From Hypericibacter terrae (GTDB lineage Bacteria; Pseudomonadota; Alphaproteobacteria; Dongiales; Dongiaceae): DNA of 64,000 bases. Both the position numbers and the translations under genes were made by a program. Location of the stretch: the NCBI RefSeq assembly GCF_008728855.1, contig NZ_CP042906.1:3833570-3897569 (forward strand), given 5' to 3'. The notes under the pieces were generated by a model. It was not told where the DNA came from, ran no database searches, and saw only the letters and a list, made by a program, of their open reading frames with translations. Positions 30,920 through 39,834 of this stretch are shown in pieces (within the stretch, counting starts at the first letter, position 1; each line of letters begins with the position of its first letter).

Positions 30920-33331
30920 ATGTCAGCCGACAACGATACTCTCCGCGCCGACTCCGGAACGGAGGCCGGCGCAAAGACCTCGCAGCCTTCCGGCCTCCCG
31001 TCGGATGCCCTGATCATCCTGCCCGTGCGCAACATGGTGCTGTTCCCGGAAACGGTGTTCCCGGTCACCATCGGGCGTGAGCGCTCGATCCTCGCCGCCC
31101 AGCAGGCCTTGCGCGAGGAGCGGCCGGTCGGCGTCCTGATGCAGCAGGTCGCGGAGGTCGCCGACCCGGCGCCGATCGACCTGCATCGCATGGGCACGGT
31201 CGCGAGCATCCTGCGCTACGTCACCGCGCCCGACGGCAGCCACCACCTGGTGCTGCAGGGCAAGCGGCGCTTCAGCGTGATCAATTTCATCCGCGAGCAG
31301 CCCTTCTTCGCCGCCCGCGTGCAGCAGATCGAGGAAGCGGAGACCCGGACGCCGGAGATCGAGGCGCGGATGATCCATCTGCGCCAGCAGGCCCTGGAGG
31401 CGCTCCAGCTCCTGCCCCAGGTCCCCCAGGAACTGATCGCGACCATTCAATCGGCAGAGTCGCCGGGCCTGCTCGCCGATCTGGTGGCCGCCTATCTCGA
31501 TATCACGCCGCACGACAAGCAGGAGATCCTGGAGACCATCGACGTGACGGCGCGCATGCAGAAGGCCGCGCGCTTCCTCGGCCAGCGGATCGAGGTCCTG
31601 CGGCTGACGCAGGAGATCGGCCGCCAGACCAAGGCGTCCCTGGACGAGCGCCAGCGCGAGGTGATCCTGCGCGAGCAGATGGCGGCGATCCAGCGCCAGC
31701 TCGGCGAGGGCGAGGGCAAAGCGGCAGAGGCGGCGGAGTTGAGCGAGGCGATCGCCAAGGCCCACATGCCGGCCGAGGTGGAGGAGACCGCCCGCAAGGA
31801 GTTGCGGCGCTACGAGCGGATGCCAGAAGCGGCTGCGGAAGCGGGCATGGTCCGCACCTATCTCGACTGGCTGATCGAGCTGCCCTGGGCGCTGTCGGAG
31901 TCGAAACCGATCGACATCGCCGAAGCCCGGCGGATCCTCGACGAGGACCATTTCGGGCTGGAGAAGATCAAGAGCCGCATCGTCGAATATCTCGCCGTCC
32001 GCAAGCTGGCGCCCGACAGCAAGGCGCCGATCCTCTGTTTCGTCGGCCCGCCCGGCGTGGGCAAGACCTCGCTCGGCCAATCCATCGCCCGCGCGATGGG
32101 GCGGCCCTTCGTGCGGGTCAGCCTCGGCGGCGTCCATGACGAGGCCGAGATCAGGGGCCATCGCCGGACCTATATCGGGGCACTCCCCGGCAACATCGTC
32201 CAGGCGATCCGCAAGGCGAAGTCGCGCGCCAGCGTGATGATGCTGGACGAGATCGACAAGATGGGCCGCGGCATCCAGGGCGATCCGTCGGCCGCCATGC
32301 TGGAAGTGCTGGACCCCGAGCAGAACTCGACCTTCCGCGACAACTATCTCGGCGTGCCGTTCGATCTGTCCCGCGTGGTGTTCATCGCCACCGCCAATAT
32401 GCTCGACACGATCCCCGGTCCGCTGCGCGACCGGATGGAGGTCATCAGCCTAGCCGGCTATACGGAGAACGAGAAGCTGCAGATCGCGCGCCGCTATCTC
32501 GTCCGCCGGCAGCTCGACGCCAACGGGCTCAAGCCCGAGCAGGTCGAGATCGACGACGAGGCCCTGCGGCACATCATCCACGACTTTACCCGTGAGGCCG
32601 GCGTGCGCAGCCTCGAACGCGAGATCGGCCGCGCGCTGCGCCACGCCGCCGTGCGCGTCGCGGAAGGCAGCGCCTCGACCGTGCGGATCACGCCCGCCGA
32701 CATCACGACGATCCTGGGCGCGCCGCGCTTCGAGAGCGAGGTCGCCATGCGGACCAGCGTTCCGGGCGTGGCGACGGGCCTGGCCTGGACCCCGGTCGGC
32801 GGCGACATCCTCTTCATCGAGGCGACGCGAACGCCCGGCAAAGGGGCCCTCATTCTCACCGGTCAGCTGGGCGAGGTCATGCGCGAGAGCGCCCAGGCCG
32901 CGCTCAGCATCGTCAAGAACCGCGCCGCCTTGCTCGGGATCGATGCGGACCTGTTCCAGAAGAACGATGTCCATATCCATGTGCCGGCGGGCGCCACGCC
33001 GAAGGACGGTCCCAGCGCCGGTGTGGCCATGTTCACCGCCCTGACGTCGCTCTTCACCGGCCGGACGGTGCGCAACGACACGGCCATGACCGGCGAGATC
33101 AGCCTGCGCGGCCTGGTCCTGCCCGTGGGCGGCATCAAGGAGAAGGTCGTCGCGGCCGCGGCCGCCGGGCTCACCCGGGTCATGCTGCCGGCCCGCAACC
33201 GCCGGGATTACGAGGACATCCCCGAAGACGCCCGCAACAAACTCGAATTCATCTGGCTGGAAAAGGTCGACGACGCCGTGGCGGCGGCGCTGGAAGCCAA
33301 ATCGGCAGAGGCCGCGACCGCAGCCGAATAG
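30920..33331 (+). CDS. lon: ATP-dependent protease Lon
   Basis: At 803 residues this is full-length LonA. It has an N-terminal substrate domain (ILPVRNMVLFPETVFPVTIGR), Walker A GPPGVGKTS, Walker B VMMLDEIDKMGRG, and a protease domain with catalytic Ser in [14 protein letters not shown] and Lys in [14 protein letters not shown]. It degrades misfolded and regulatory proteins. Adjacent to hsp20. Its last 328 bases recur at 38112-38439 with about 4% differences, nearly all synonymous. Confidence 0.97.
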   Translation: MSADNDTLRADSGTEAGAKTSQPSGLPSDALIILPVRNMVLFPETVFPVTIGRERSILAAQQALREERPVGVLMQQVAEVADPAPIDLHRMGTVASILRYVTAPDGSHHLVLQGKRRFSVINFIREQPFFAARVQQIEEAETRTPEIEARMIHLRQQALEALQLLPQVPQELIATIQSAESPGLLADLVAAYLDITPHDKQEILETIDVTARMQKAARFLGQRIEVLRLTQEIGRQTKASLDERQREVILREQMAAIQRQLGEGEGKAAEAAELSEAIAKAHMPAEVEETARKELRRYERMPEAAAEAGMVRTYLDWLIELPWALSESKPIDIAEARRILDEDHFGLEKIKSRIVEYLAVRKLAPDSKAPILCFVGPPGVGKTSLGQSIARAMGRPFVRVSLGGVHDEAEIRGHRRTYIGALPGNIVQAIRKAKSRASVMMLDEIDKMGRGIQGDPSAAMLEVLDPEQNSTFRDNYLGVPFDLSRVVFIATANMLDTIPGPLRDRMEVISLAGYTENEKLQIARRYLVRRQLDANGLKPEQVEIDDEALRHIIHDFTREAGVRSLEREIGRALRHAAVRVAEGSASTVRITPADITTILGAPRFESEVAMRTSVPGVATGLAWTPVGGDILFIEATRTPGKGALILTGQLGEVMRESAQAALSIVKNRAALLGIDADLFQKNDVHIHVPAGATPKDGPSAGVAMFTALTSLFTGRTVRNDTAMTGEISLRGLVLPVGGIKEKVVAAAAAGLTRVMLPARNRRDYEDIPEDARNKLEFIWLEKVDDAVAAALEAKSAEAATAAE

Positions 33332-33334
33332 GAC

Positions 33335-33499
33335 GTGAAGGAGATCTCCAACGGCTGGACCGCCGTGACACGCGACAAGTCGCTCTCGGCCCAGTTCGAG
33401 CATTCAGTGAGCATGACCGAGACCGGCGTCGAGATCTTCACCACCTCGCCCAAGGACTGGCACCGGCCGCCTTATCCGGTGGAAGCGCGCTCGGCGACA
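33335..33499 (+). pseudogene. Copy A of the map 3' end
   Basis: Starting 4 bases after the lon stop, this stretch is about 96% identical over roughly 145 bases to the end of map (NGWTAVTRDKSLSAQFEHSV ... [20 protein letters not shown]). It is in frame but has no start region or catalytic core, so it cannot make an enzyme. The first 20 bases are more diverged. It is the left boundary of the accessory mosaic. Confidence 0.88.
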
Positions 33500-33505
33500 T
33501 GGGCC

Positions 33506-35779
33506 TCAATCCAGCGGATGGGAGAATGGCGTCGGATCGAGGAACCGCCGCAGCACATTCTCCGTCACCTTCGACACATTGTTGCTGCAGCCGTTGAAGG
33601 TGAGGCTACCAATCCAGGAAATGGATCCCGTCGAGAATACGGCGCCCCCCGACGACGTCTCGTAGAAGGTCATATCCGCCCGCACATCCGAGTTCTGCGT
33701 GCCGTCCATGGCGGGATTGGCATTGTTGATATGCTCCGGCGATGGGAAATAAGTGTCCGAATGCCCTTCCGAGGCGGCGACCACCAGGGCATGCGCCGGC
33801 GATCCATTTGAAAAATCGCACCGGTCGAGCTCGATTCCGGCAGCTCCTCCCCCGACCGTGCCGAAGTCGCCGATGATCTCGTCCTCGATACCGGCGAAGA
33901 TGAAGGCCGCCCGGGGATCGCGACTCGCCGCCATCCGGCGGAAATAGGAGCTGACATCGAATCCCTGCGCCGCCATGTCCACGCCGGCCAGCGCCGCGAT
34001 CGGACGGCCCATGCGGGACCACATGCCGCCATATTCGCCGGTGAAACTGTGATAATACTCCCCGCCTTCGGCGACCCAGTCGCGAATGCCGTCCTCCGCG
34101 CGCCGAAGCTCGATGACGCCCGGCAGTGACGAATGGAAGGCGATGCGCCAGTAGAAGCCATTGCCGCCGAGATACATCAGCCGGCCGCCGCGACCGAGAT
34201 GGGTCTCCAGCGCCTCATACATCTCTTTCGAATAATATTCCGGATGGCTGCCGGTCAGGACGGCCCGATAGCCGGAAAGCGTCGGGTAGCCGCCATAATG
34301 GAGGTCTTCATCGGTGACGACGTCATAGGGAATGGCCTTCGCCTCCAGCCACGAGATCAAGGCGAGATCCGCGTTGAACTGCCAGGGCGCGCCGCCGCCC
34401 GAGCCGATCCATGAATTCGTGATCCCCGGCCGGAAATTGATGATGGGCCTGAGCCGGGAGCTGTAGCAGACGCCGCTTCCATCGCTATGCGTGTCGTAGA
34501 GCGACCCGCCGACTTCCGGATGATCGTTGAGCCAGAGATCGCCGGCGCCGAATGACGTGAGGTGATTGGCAAAGGCATGGAGCCGGCCGCCGCCCTCGAG
34601 GCCTGCGCGCTCATTGGCATAGGCCAGATAGCTGGCCGTGGGCAGCAGGACGAGCGTCTCGGCGGATGCCCTACCCGCCGTCGGGCGCAGGACGAAGGGA
34701 ATATATTCGGTGTCGCCCTCGCCCGTGAGCTTGGCGGCATAGACCCCGCTGTTCAGCCCGGCGGGAACGGTCAACTCGAAATCGGTCTCCCATTCCGCGT
34801 CATAGAGATCGTCGTCATGGAAATGGATGGCGCCGTACTGCTCCGGCGCCACCTTCCAATCGAACTGCGAACCATCCCAGTTGAAGCCCTTCATCGCTCT
34901 TGCCGGCAGATTGACGAGCCTCCCGTTCCGGCGATCGGCCGAGATGTCGAGAATCCGATCGGTCGTCATCGCCTTGGAAAAGTCCCAGCATCCCCGCAGG
35001 TGAGAGGGCAAGCCCGTGGGGCGCAGGACAGCTTCCATCTCGGCACGGGTCAACGCCCGATCGGAGAGCCGAAGAGCGTCGATCTTGCCGTTGTAATGGG
35101 CCGTGGCGACGGACGCGCCGTTCGTCCACCGTTCCAGACAGGCCGCGATGAGCAGCGGCGATCCGGCTTCGGGCTGCGGCACCACCGGGAGGACCGCTTC
35201 CGTCGTGATCGGCGCCGGATTCCATCCCGTGCTCGCGGCGCTGTCCTGGTGAAGACGCAGGGTCCGCGATTCCGCGTCATAGGCCGCGGCGACGAATGTC
35301 CATTGGCGGAGCGGCAGAGGCCGGTCCGTGCCGATCCGCTCGACACGCGTTCCGTCACCGGCTTCGAAGGCCAGCGCGCCATGATCGTCCAGCAGCAGGG
35401 TAAAGCCGCGCCGGGACGCATCGATCCAGCGCGAGGCGATCGCCTGACGGCGCCCTCCGGGGGCGGTCGGCCAGATCATGGCCTGGATCGTGAAACTCTC
35501 CATGCGGTCGAGATCCTCGACCGCGGGGACGATGCCATAGGACCCGGCGCGCAGAACCTGGTGGCGCCCGACGTAGTCGCCGGTGATTGGCGTCTCGACC
35601 GGCTTCTCGATGAAGCCCAGACCGTCGGGATGATGGTCGCCCGAGACGAGCTTCACAATCTCGGCGCGATAGCGGGCAATGCCGTCGGACGACACCTTGA
35701 ACCGGATGGTCTCGCCGGCGCGCAGGCTGTGACGGTCGGCATATCCCACCAGCCGCTTCTTCGGGAGCTGCGTATTCAT
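33506..35779 (-). CDS. N,N-dimethylformamidase large subunit
   Basis: The 757-residue product begins MNTQLPKKRLVGYADRHSLR. The longer upstream frame belongs to the small subunit's region. Residues about 90-260 form a LamG-like beta domain (FTIQAMIWPTAPGG, WTFVAAAYDAESRTLRLHQD), and the C-terminal half is the amidohydrolase-like domain of DMFase beta subunits. Known DMFases bind one iron by two Tyr and a Glu. Candidates here are Tyr387 (TASYLAY), Tyr428 (GGSLYDT) and Glu514 (GSHPEYY). The reaction would release dimethylamine and formate. Overlaps the small-subunit stop by ATGA. Confidence 0.88.
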   Translation of the reverse strand: MNTQLPKKRLVGYADRHSLRAGETIRFKVSSDGIARYRAEIVKLVSGDHHPDGLGFIEKPVETPITGDYVGRHQVLRAGSYGIVPAVEDLDRMESFTIQAMIWPTAPGGRRQAIASRWIDASRRGFTLLLDDHGALAFEAGDGTRVERIGTDRPLPLRQWTFVAAAYDAESRTLRLHQDSAASTGWNPAPITTEAVLPVVPQPEAGSPLLIAACLERWTNGASVATAHYNGKIDALRLSDRALTRAEMEAVLRPTGLPSHLRGCWDFSKAMTTDRILDISADRRNGRLVNLPARAMKGFNWDGSQFDWKVAPEQYGAIHFHDDDLYDAEWETDFELTVPAGLNSGVYAAKLTGEGDTEYIPFVLRPTAGRASAETLVLLPTASYLAYANERAGLEGGGRLHAFANHLTSFGAGDLWLNDHPEVGGSLYDTHSDGSGVCYSSRLRPIINFRPGITNSWIGSGGGAPWQFNADLALISWLEAKAIPYDVVTDEDLHYGGYPTLSGYRAVLTGSHPEYYSKEMYEALETHLGRGGRLMYLGGNGFYWRIAFHSSLPGVIELRRAEDGIRDWVAEGGEYYHSFTGEYGGMWSRMGRPIAALAGVDMAAQGFDVSSYFRRMAASRDPRAAFIFAGIEDEIIGDFGTVGGGAAGIELDRCDFSNGSPAHALVVAASEGHSDTYFPSPEHINNANPAMDGTQNSDVRADMTFYETSSGGAVFSTGSISWIGSLTFNGCSNNVSKVTENVLRRFLDPTPFSHPLD

Positions 35780-36090
35780 GACAGCGCCTCCCCGGTCCGC
35801 TGCTGCCAGAGCCGCTTGAAGACCTCCCACTCGGCTTCTGCAGCGCTGGCGAAGGTGACGCCGGGGACCAGGGCGACCGGCGCGCCCCGTTTCGGCGATT
35901 TCCGGGCCAGCGCCCATTTCCTGAAGGGCTCGAGGCAGACCAGGACGAAGACCTCCTCGCCCTGCTGACTGCGCAGGCGGTTGAGCATCACCCGAAGGGC
36001 CGGGCTGTGCGGGCCGAAGACATGGTGACGGAACTCGTCGGCCAACTCCCGGGGAAACAGGCGGTCGCGCGATGATGGGTCGTTGCTCAT
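35776..36090 (-). CDS. N,N-dimethylformamidase small subunit
   Basis: The 104-residue protein (MSNDPSSRDRLFPRELADEF) shows the helical LRVMLNRLRSQQ and LVCLEPFRKWALARKSPKRG segments typical of the alpha subunit, slightly short of the usual length of about 130. It is required with the large subunit for an active complex, and ATGA coupling fixes stoichiometry. About 90 bases separate it from the M24 gene upstream. Confidence 0.8.
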   Translation of the reverse strand: MSNDPSSRDRLFPRELADEFRHHVFGPHSPALRVMLNRLRSQQGEEVFVLVCLEPFRKWALARKSPKRGAPVALVPGVTFASAAEAEWEVFKRLWQQRTGEALS

Positions 36091-36182
36091 TCTTTGTCGG
36101 CTCCTCGAGGCGAAGTCGGAGTCAGAGACCGGGGAGGCACGCAGCCCGGCCGCGCACCTCCCGGATTCTTCGTCGTTCTCGG

Positions 36183-37394
36183 CTAGACCAGGATGAGATC
36201 GCGGGGAAGCTTCGAAAGCACCTCCAGGCCCCTGTCGGTGACGAGAAGCGTCTCGATATAGGCCGCGCCGCTGCCGCCGTCCCAATTTTCCCAGACATCG
36301 AACTGGTTCTCGTAGTTGAAGACCATGCCGGGCTGCAGCGGCTGGTCGTCGATGCCCGCAAGCGGATCGGCGAAGAACGAGCCGACCCAGTCCGGCGGCA
36401 CGGAGATCCCCAGCGCATAGCCGCCCTGCCACCAGATGTATTTGTGGATATCGTGCTTGACGAGATAGTCCTCGCCGACCGTGGCGACCTTGCTCCAGGG
36501 GTCGCCCGGCTTGACGCTGGCCAGGATCTTGTCGACGCAGCCGGCCGAGGCCTTCATCAGATCGCCCCAGCGCGAATCCGGTTTCCCCAGCGTGAAGGTC
36601 CGATTCAGATTCACATGATAGCGATGCAGCGAGCTGCAGAAGTCGACGAAGACGAGATCGCCTTTCTTGACCTTGCGCTGCGTCGCGGCGCTGTGATGCG
36701 TCCCTGCCCGGGGCCCGGAGCCGATCATGCTGCGGATGCCGGGATAGCCCCCGCCCTGGCGCATCAGGCTGGACATGATGGCCGCTTCGATCTCCGTTTC
36801 CATGATCCCCGGCGCGAGGATGTCGCGGGCCGCCGCCATGGCATTGTCCGCCAGCGTCGCCGCCTGCCGGACGACCGCGATCTCGTCCGGCGACTTCACC
36901 AGGCGGAGGCGCTCGATCAGCGTCGACGCGTCGGACGTCGTCTTGCCTTTCGATTCGAGCCCGGACTTCACCGCGTTCATCACGTCGGCATGGGGCGAAT
37001 ATCCCCAAGGTTCGAGCGCGATCTTCGACTTATCGGAGATCCGCTTGCCGATCTCGTCGACGACGAGCCGCACCAGCTCCGTCACATTCTCGCTGCGGCA
37101 CCAGACGACGTCTTTGATCGTCGGCGTGAGCGATACGATCGTCGTATGCCCAACGCTGTCGAACCAGACCGCATGGTCGCTGTCGGCACGGATGAGAAGG
37201 CCGGTCAGGCATCGCGTGTGGTACCAGATCATATCGTAGCCGGTCAGCCAGGTGAGGTTGGCCGGCGTGGTGACATAGATCGCGTCGAGCTTGGCGTTCT
37301 GCAGCGCGTTCCGGACGCGCGCGAGGCGGTCGGCATATTCCTGGCCCGAGAAGGGTTGCGGCCAGTCGATCTGCTTCCGTAAATAATCCTGCAT
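36183..37394 (-). CDS. M24-family pita-bread enzyme without metal ligands (creatinase-like)
   Basis: The 403-residue protein starts at MQDYLRKQIDWP, chosen because AAGGAGG lies 6 bases upstream. It has a creatinase N-terminal domain and a pita-bread C-terminal domain. Against aminopeptidase P, the first metal Asp is kept (LVFVDFCSS), but the second is Asn (HVNLNRTF) and the active-site His of the GHxxG block is lost (GGYALGISVPPDW). The two Glu remain (FNYENQ, AYIETLL). It is therefore probably a metal-independent hydrolase of creatinase type rather than a peptidase. First gene of the DMFase operon. Confidence 0.8.
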   Translation of the reverse strand: MQDYLRKQIDWPQPFSGQEYADRLARVRNALQNAKLDAIYVTTPANLTWLTGYDMIWYHTRCLTGLLIRADSDHAVWFDSVGHTTIVSLTPTIKDVVWCRSENVTELVRLVVDEIGKRISDKSKIALEPWGYSPHADVMNAVKSGLESKGKTTSDASTLIERLRLVKSPDEIAVVRQAATLADNAMAAARDILAPGIMETEIEAAIMSSLMRQGGGYPGIRSMIGSGPRAGTHHSAATQRKVKKGDLVFVDFCSSLHRYHVNLNRTFTLGKPDSRWGDLMKASAGCVDKILASVKPGDPWSKVATVGEDYLVKHDIHKYIWWQGGYALGISVPPDWVGSFFADPLAGIDDQPLQPGMVFNYENQFDVWENWDGGSGAAYIETLLVTDRGLEVLSKLPRDLILV

Positions 37395-37966
37395 TGCTGC
37401 CTCCTTGAAGCCGACCCGCAGGCAATAGGAAGCGTTGCCCCACTGCCCGAGAGGAGTCGGTTGTCCTGAAACGGTCAAACGGTAATGGCTGAAGACGGTG
37501 GATTCAGCCGGGAGACGGCCGGCGCTTCGTCAGGGACTGAACCAGAGATGCGGGCTGGAGTCCGTGAGGGCCAGCATCTTGCCGGCGCGGAACGGCGTTG
37601 CCGCCGTCTCGCGGATCGAGCGCATGGCAGCGGCGTTCAATGAGAAAACCGGGAGCGACGCGCCTGCCACCAGGCCGCGGCTGCGGACGGAGCCCATCAA
37701 TCTCTTGGATCGAATATCGGCCATGTCGGGCGCTCGATCGGACCCCTCTTCAAGCAGAGGGGATCATCTCAATGGGGCGATGCACTCACGAGATCAGCTT
37801 CCCTCTTTCGAGAGCGCACTTCAAGCCTCTCCGTTCATGCCGGATCGGTGCCCGGTCATTGTAACAGCACAAACATGTTTGCTGTCGGACCGCTCATCCG
37901 CCGACATAGCGGCTCGGTGAGGGGACATGTGGATGGCAGGATCGCAAGATGCCGATCAGGACCGTT
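37395..37966. other. Gap upstream of the DMFase operon
   Basis: This stretch of about 570 bases should contain the operon promoter. A minus-strand frame at 37530-37724 (MADIRSKRLMGSVRSRGLVA..., 64 aa) is a weak gene candidate that I do not recognise, possibly a remnant. A 7-bp hairpin CCCCTCT/AGAGGGG lies at 37743-37762. The last 100 bases before copy B show no feature. Confidence 0.4.
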
Positions 37967-37968
37967 AG

Positions 37969-38111
37969 AGCGTCGCGACGCGCGGCCGCTCGCTCTCGGC
38001 CCCGTTCGAGCATTCCGTGGGCGTGACCGAGACCGGCGTCGAGATCTTCACGACCTCGCCCAAGGGCTGGCGCCGGCCGCCCTATCCGGTGGAAGCGAGA
38101 TCGGTGGCGTA
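37969..38111 (+). pseudogene. Copy B of the map 3' end
   Basis: Matches the last 140 or so bases of map (EHSVGVTETGVEIFTTSPKGW then [11 protein letters not shown]), including the stop codon. The first 20 bases are corrupted. It runs without a gap into the lon-tail copy. Confidence 0.85.
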
Positions 38112-38439
38112 GGACGGCCCCAGCGCCGGCGTCGCCATGTTCACCGCCCTGACGTCGCTCTTCACCGGCCGGACGGTGCGCAACGACACGGCCATGACCG
38201 GCGAGATCAGCCTGCGCGGCCTGGTCCTGCCCGTGGGCGGCATCAAGGAGAAGGTCGTCGCGGCCGCAGCCGCCGGGCTCACCCGGGTCATGCTGCCGGC
38301 CCGCAACCGCCGGGATTACGAGGACATCCCCGAAGACGCCCGCAACAAACTCGAATTCATCTGGCTGGAAAAGGTCGATGATGCCGTGGCGGGGGCGCTG
38401 GAGGCCAAACCGGCGGAGGCCGCGACAGCGGCGGAATAG
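38112..38439 (+). pseudogene. Copy of the lon 3' end
   Basis: The last 328 bases of lon, from the catalytic-Ser motif DGPSAGV to the stop, with about 13 differences of which 11 are synonymous. The frame is intact but has no ATPase or start. Such a pattern suggests it derives from a functional lon of a related strain rather than decay of a local duplicate. Confidence 0.9.
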
Positions 38440-38495
38440 GCCGACGGCGGAAAGAGCGACATGCTCAACGTCGAAGCGCCCCGGGCGACCATTGA

Positions 38496-38625
38496 ACCGC
38501 CGTGACGCGCGACAAGTCGCTGTCGGTGCGGTAAAATTCCATTGAAGAGGCCAAGAGCGACGTCGAAATCCTTACGGCCTCGCCCGGGGCTGGCACCAAC
38601 CGCCTATGGAATGGAAGCGCAGTTG
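38496..38625 (+). pseudogene. Copy C of the map 3' end, degraded
   Basis: Recognisable blocks (GCCGTGACGCGCGACAAGTC, GACGTCGAAATC, GGCTGGCACC, ATGGAAGCGC) are in the order found in map but broken by indels. It follows the lon-tail copy as copy A follows lon. Confidence 0.7.
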
Positions 38626-38716
38626 CCGGCTCAAGCGCGGACCGACCGGCTATTGTCAGCTACCGCGAAGGCGCGGTGCTCGCGGCTCAAATCCAACCCA
38701 AGGGTATCTTGACGCG

Positions 38717-38968
38717 ATGCAGTTCAGATACACCAGACACCAAGTGCCTTGCGGCGCGCGGGCCGACGCGGAGACGTCGGAGAAAATTATACTGATAAAA
38801 AACTTATCCAGGATTCGGGCGACGTATCAGGTGAAATTGCTTGCATTCAGGGCGACGGAAACTGCAAAGAAACTAGTAATTGTCGTTCCGAAACATTGCG
38901 TAGTTGACCCTACACTTCTGAATCTCGCCAAGGTACTGCCGAAAATTATCAGTGTGGAAAAAACCTAA
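38717..38968 (+). CDS. Possible polymorphic-toxin C-terminal remnant, 83 aa
   Basis: The product (MQFRYTRHQVPCGARADAET ... LVIVVPKHCVVDPTLLNLAKVL) is basic. Its base composition is clearly richer in A+T than the surroundings, a sign of foreign origin. It ends 3 bases before an Imm70-like gene, in the toxin-then-immunity order. I read it as the tail of a toxin whose delivery part is gone, but the family is not recognised and an independent small protein is possible. The frame is open further upstream into copy C. Confidence 0.45.
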   Translation: MQFRYTRHQVPCGARADAETSEKIILIKNLSRIRATYQVKLLAFRATETAKKLVIVVPKHCVVDPTLLNLAKVLPKIISVEKT

Positions 38969-38971
38969 GGT

Positions 38972-39385
38972 ATGGGCCTCTATCTTTGCATTTTCGAGAA
39001 CGATGAAGACGTAGGCGGAGTCGATGTGGGCTCCTACTCAGACTTTAACGTGTTGCGCGATTTTATTGTTCGTGAACTGGAAACGCAGAGAGCTGGTTCC
39101 AGATTTCCAACGCTCATCTTGCATTCCGATTGCGACGGTGAGTGGTCAGTTGCCGACTGTGAAAAACTTCGCGGCGAACTTGCTGAGATCATCCGAAATC
39201 TAAAAATGCGACCCACAGTCCAGTATGCATCCGACTGGCAAAGGGCCGTTGCAAAGTCCTGTGGTCTCAATCCAAGAAATGCCTTTGAGTCTTTCATAGA
39301 CGTAGATGGCGAATTTCTGCTTCAGCGCATTCAAGAATTGGCGGACCTCGCTTTGCAACGTCAGCAACCGATCATCTTCCAATAG
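38972..39385 (+). CDS. Imm70-like immunity protein
   Basis: The 137-residue acidic protein starts MGLYLCIFENDEDVGGVDVG then SYSDFNVLRDFIVRELE and has FPTLILHSDCDGEWS, all resembling the Imm70 family of polymorphic-toxin immunity proteins. Such proteins neutralise a cognate toxin in the cytoplasm. Lower GC than neighbours points to transfer. It lies just after the toxin-like remnant and before a copy of the TPR gene tail. Family assignment is from memory of the motif pattern. Confidence 0.65.
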   Translation: MGLYLCIFENDEDVGGVDVGSYSDFNVLRDFIVRELETQRAGSRFPTLILHSDCDGEWSVADCEKLRGELAEIIRNLKMRPTVQYASDWQRAVAKSCGLNPRNAFESFIDVDGEFLLQRIQELADLALQRQQPIIFQ

Positions 39386-39476
39386 TCAAAGTGGCCGACA
39401 ACTGAATGGGCATTCTTGCCATCTCAATCGGCTCGCTGTTATTGCATCGGCCAGATGATATCAGTGGTGCGCCGAC

Positions 39477-39787
39477 TCACCCGCCCGCAGTCGCCGCCGG
39501 CGCCGTTCCCGGCGCCTCGCTCGTGCTCGGCGCCGCGGCGTTCAGCTTCGCCTTGTAGTCCGTCATGAAGCTCTCGAAGCGCGCGACGCCGGCGAGCTTG
39601 GTGGCCAGCAGTGACTCCGGATCGCTCTCGGGGTCGGTCAGCATCGCGAAGGTCGGGCCTTGCGCGGTTTCCTTCATGGCGGGGCCGATCTTCTGGCGCA
39701 GCTCGGCGAGCTTGAACTTGTCGCCGGCGAGAGAGAGCGCGATCGCGTCGGCGAGGCCCCATTCGGCCTGGTCGGGCGTGAGCTCTT
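39477..39787 (-). pseudogene. Copy of the 3' end of the AMIN/TPR gene
   Basis: About 305 bases match the end of the large gene at 41251 with about 11 differences (roughly 96% identical). The encoded tail TPDQAEWGLADAIALSLAGD through APGTAPAATAGG is almost unchanged, with Q-to-E and D-to-E swaps, and a TGA stop replaces TAA. It has no upstream part and is a direct repeat of the resident tail, 1.77 kb away. Confidence 0.9.
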
Positions 39788-39834
39788 GCAGCATGCCACG
39801 CTGGCGAGCTTCGGAGCCAAGAGCGAATCGTTTG

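Noticed and set aside
37530..37724. 64-residue minus-strand gene upstream of the M24 gene
   Set aside because: Open and with an ATG, but no family, no clear ribosome site and no support beyond the open frame. It is noted only in the gap entry.
37969..39787. Assembly artefact as the cause of the duplicated tails
   Set aside because: The copies differ from the originals by about 4% or more with mainly synonymous changes, and carry distinct junctions and stop codons, which misassembly would not produce.
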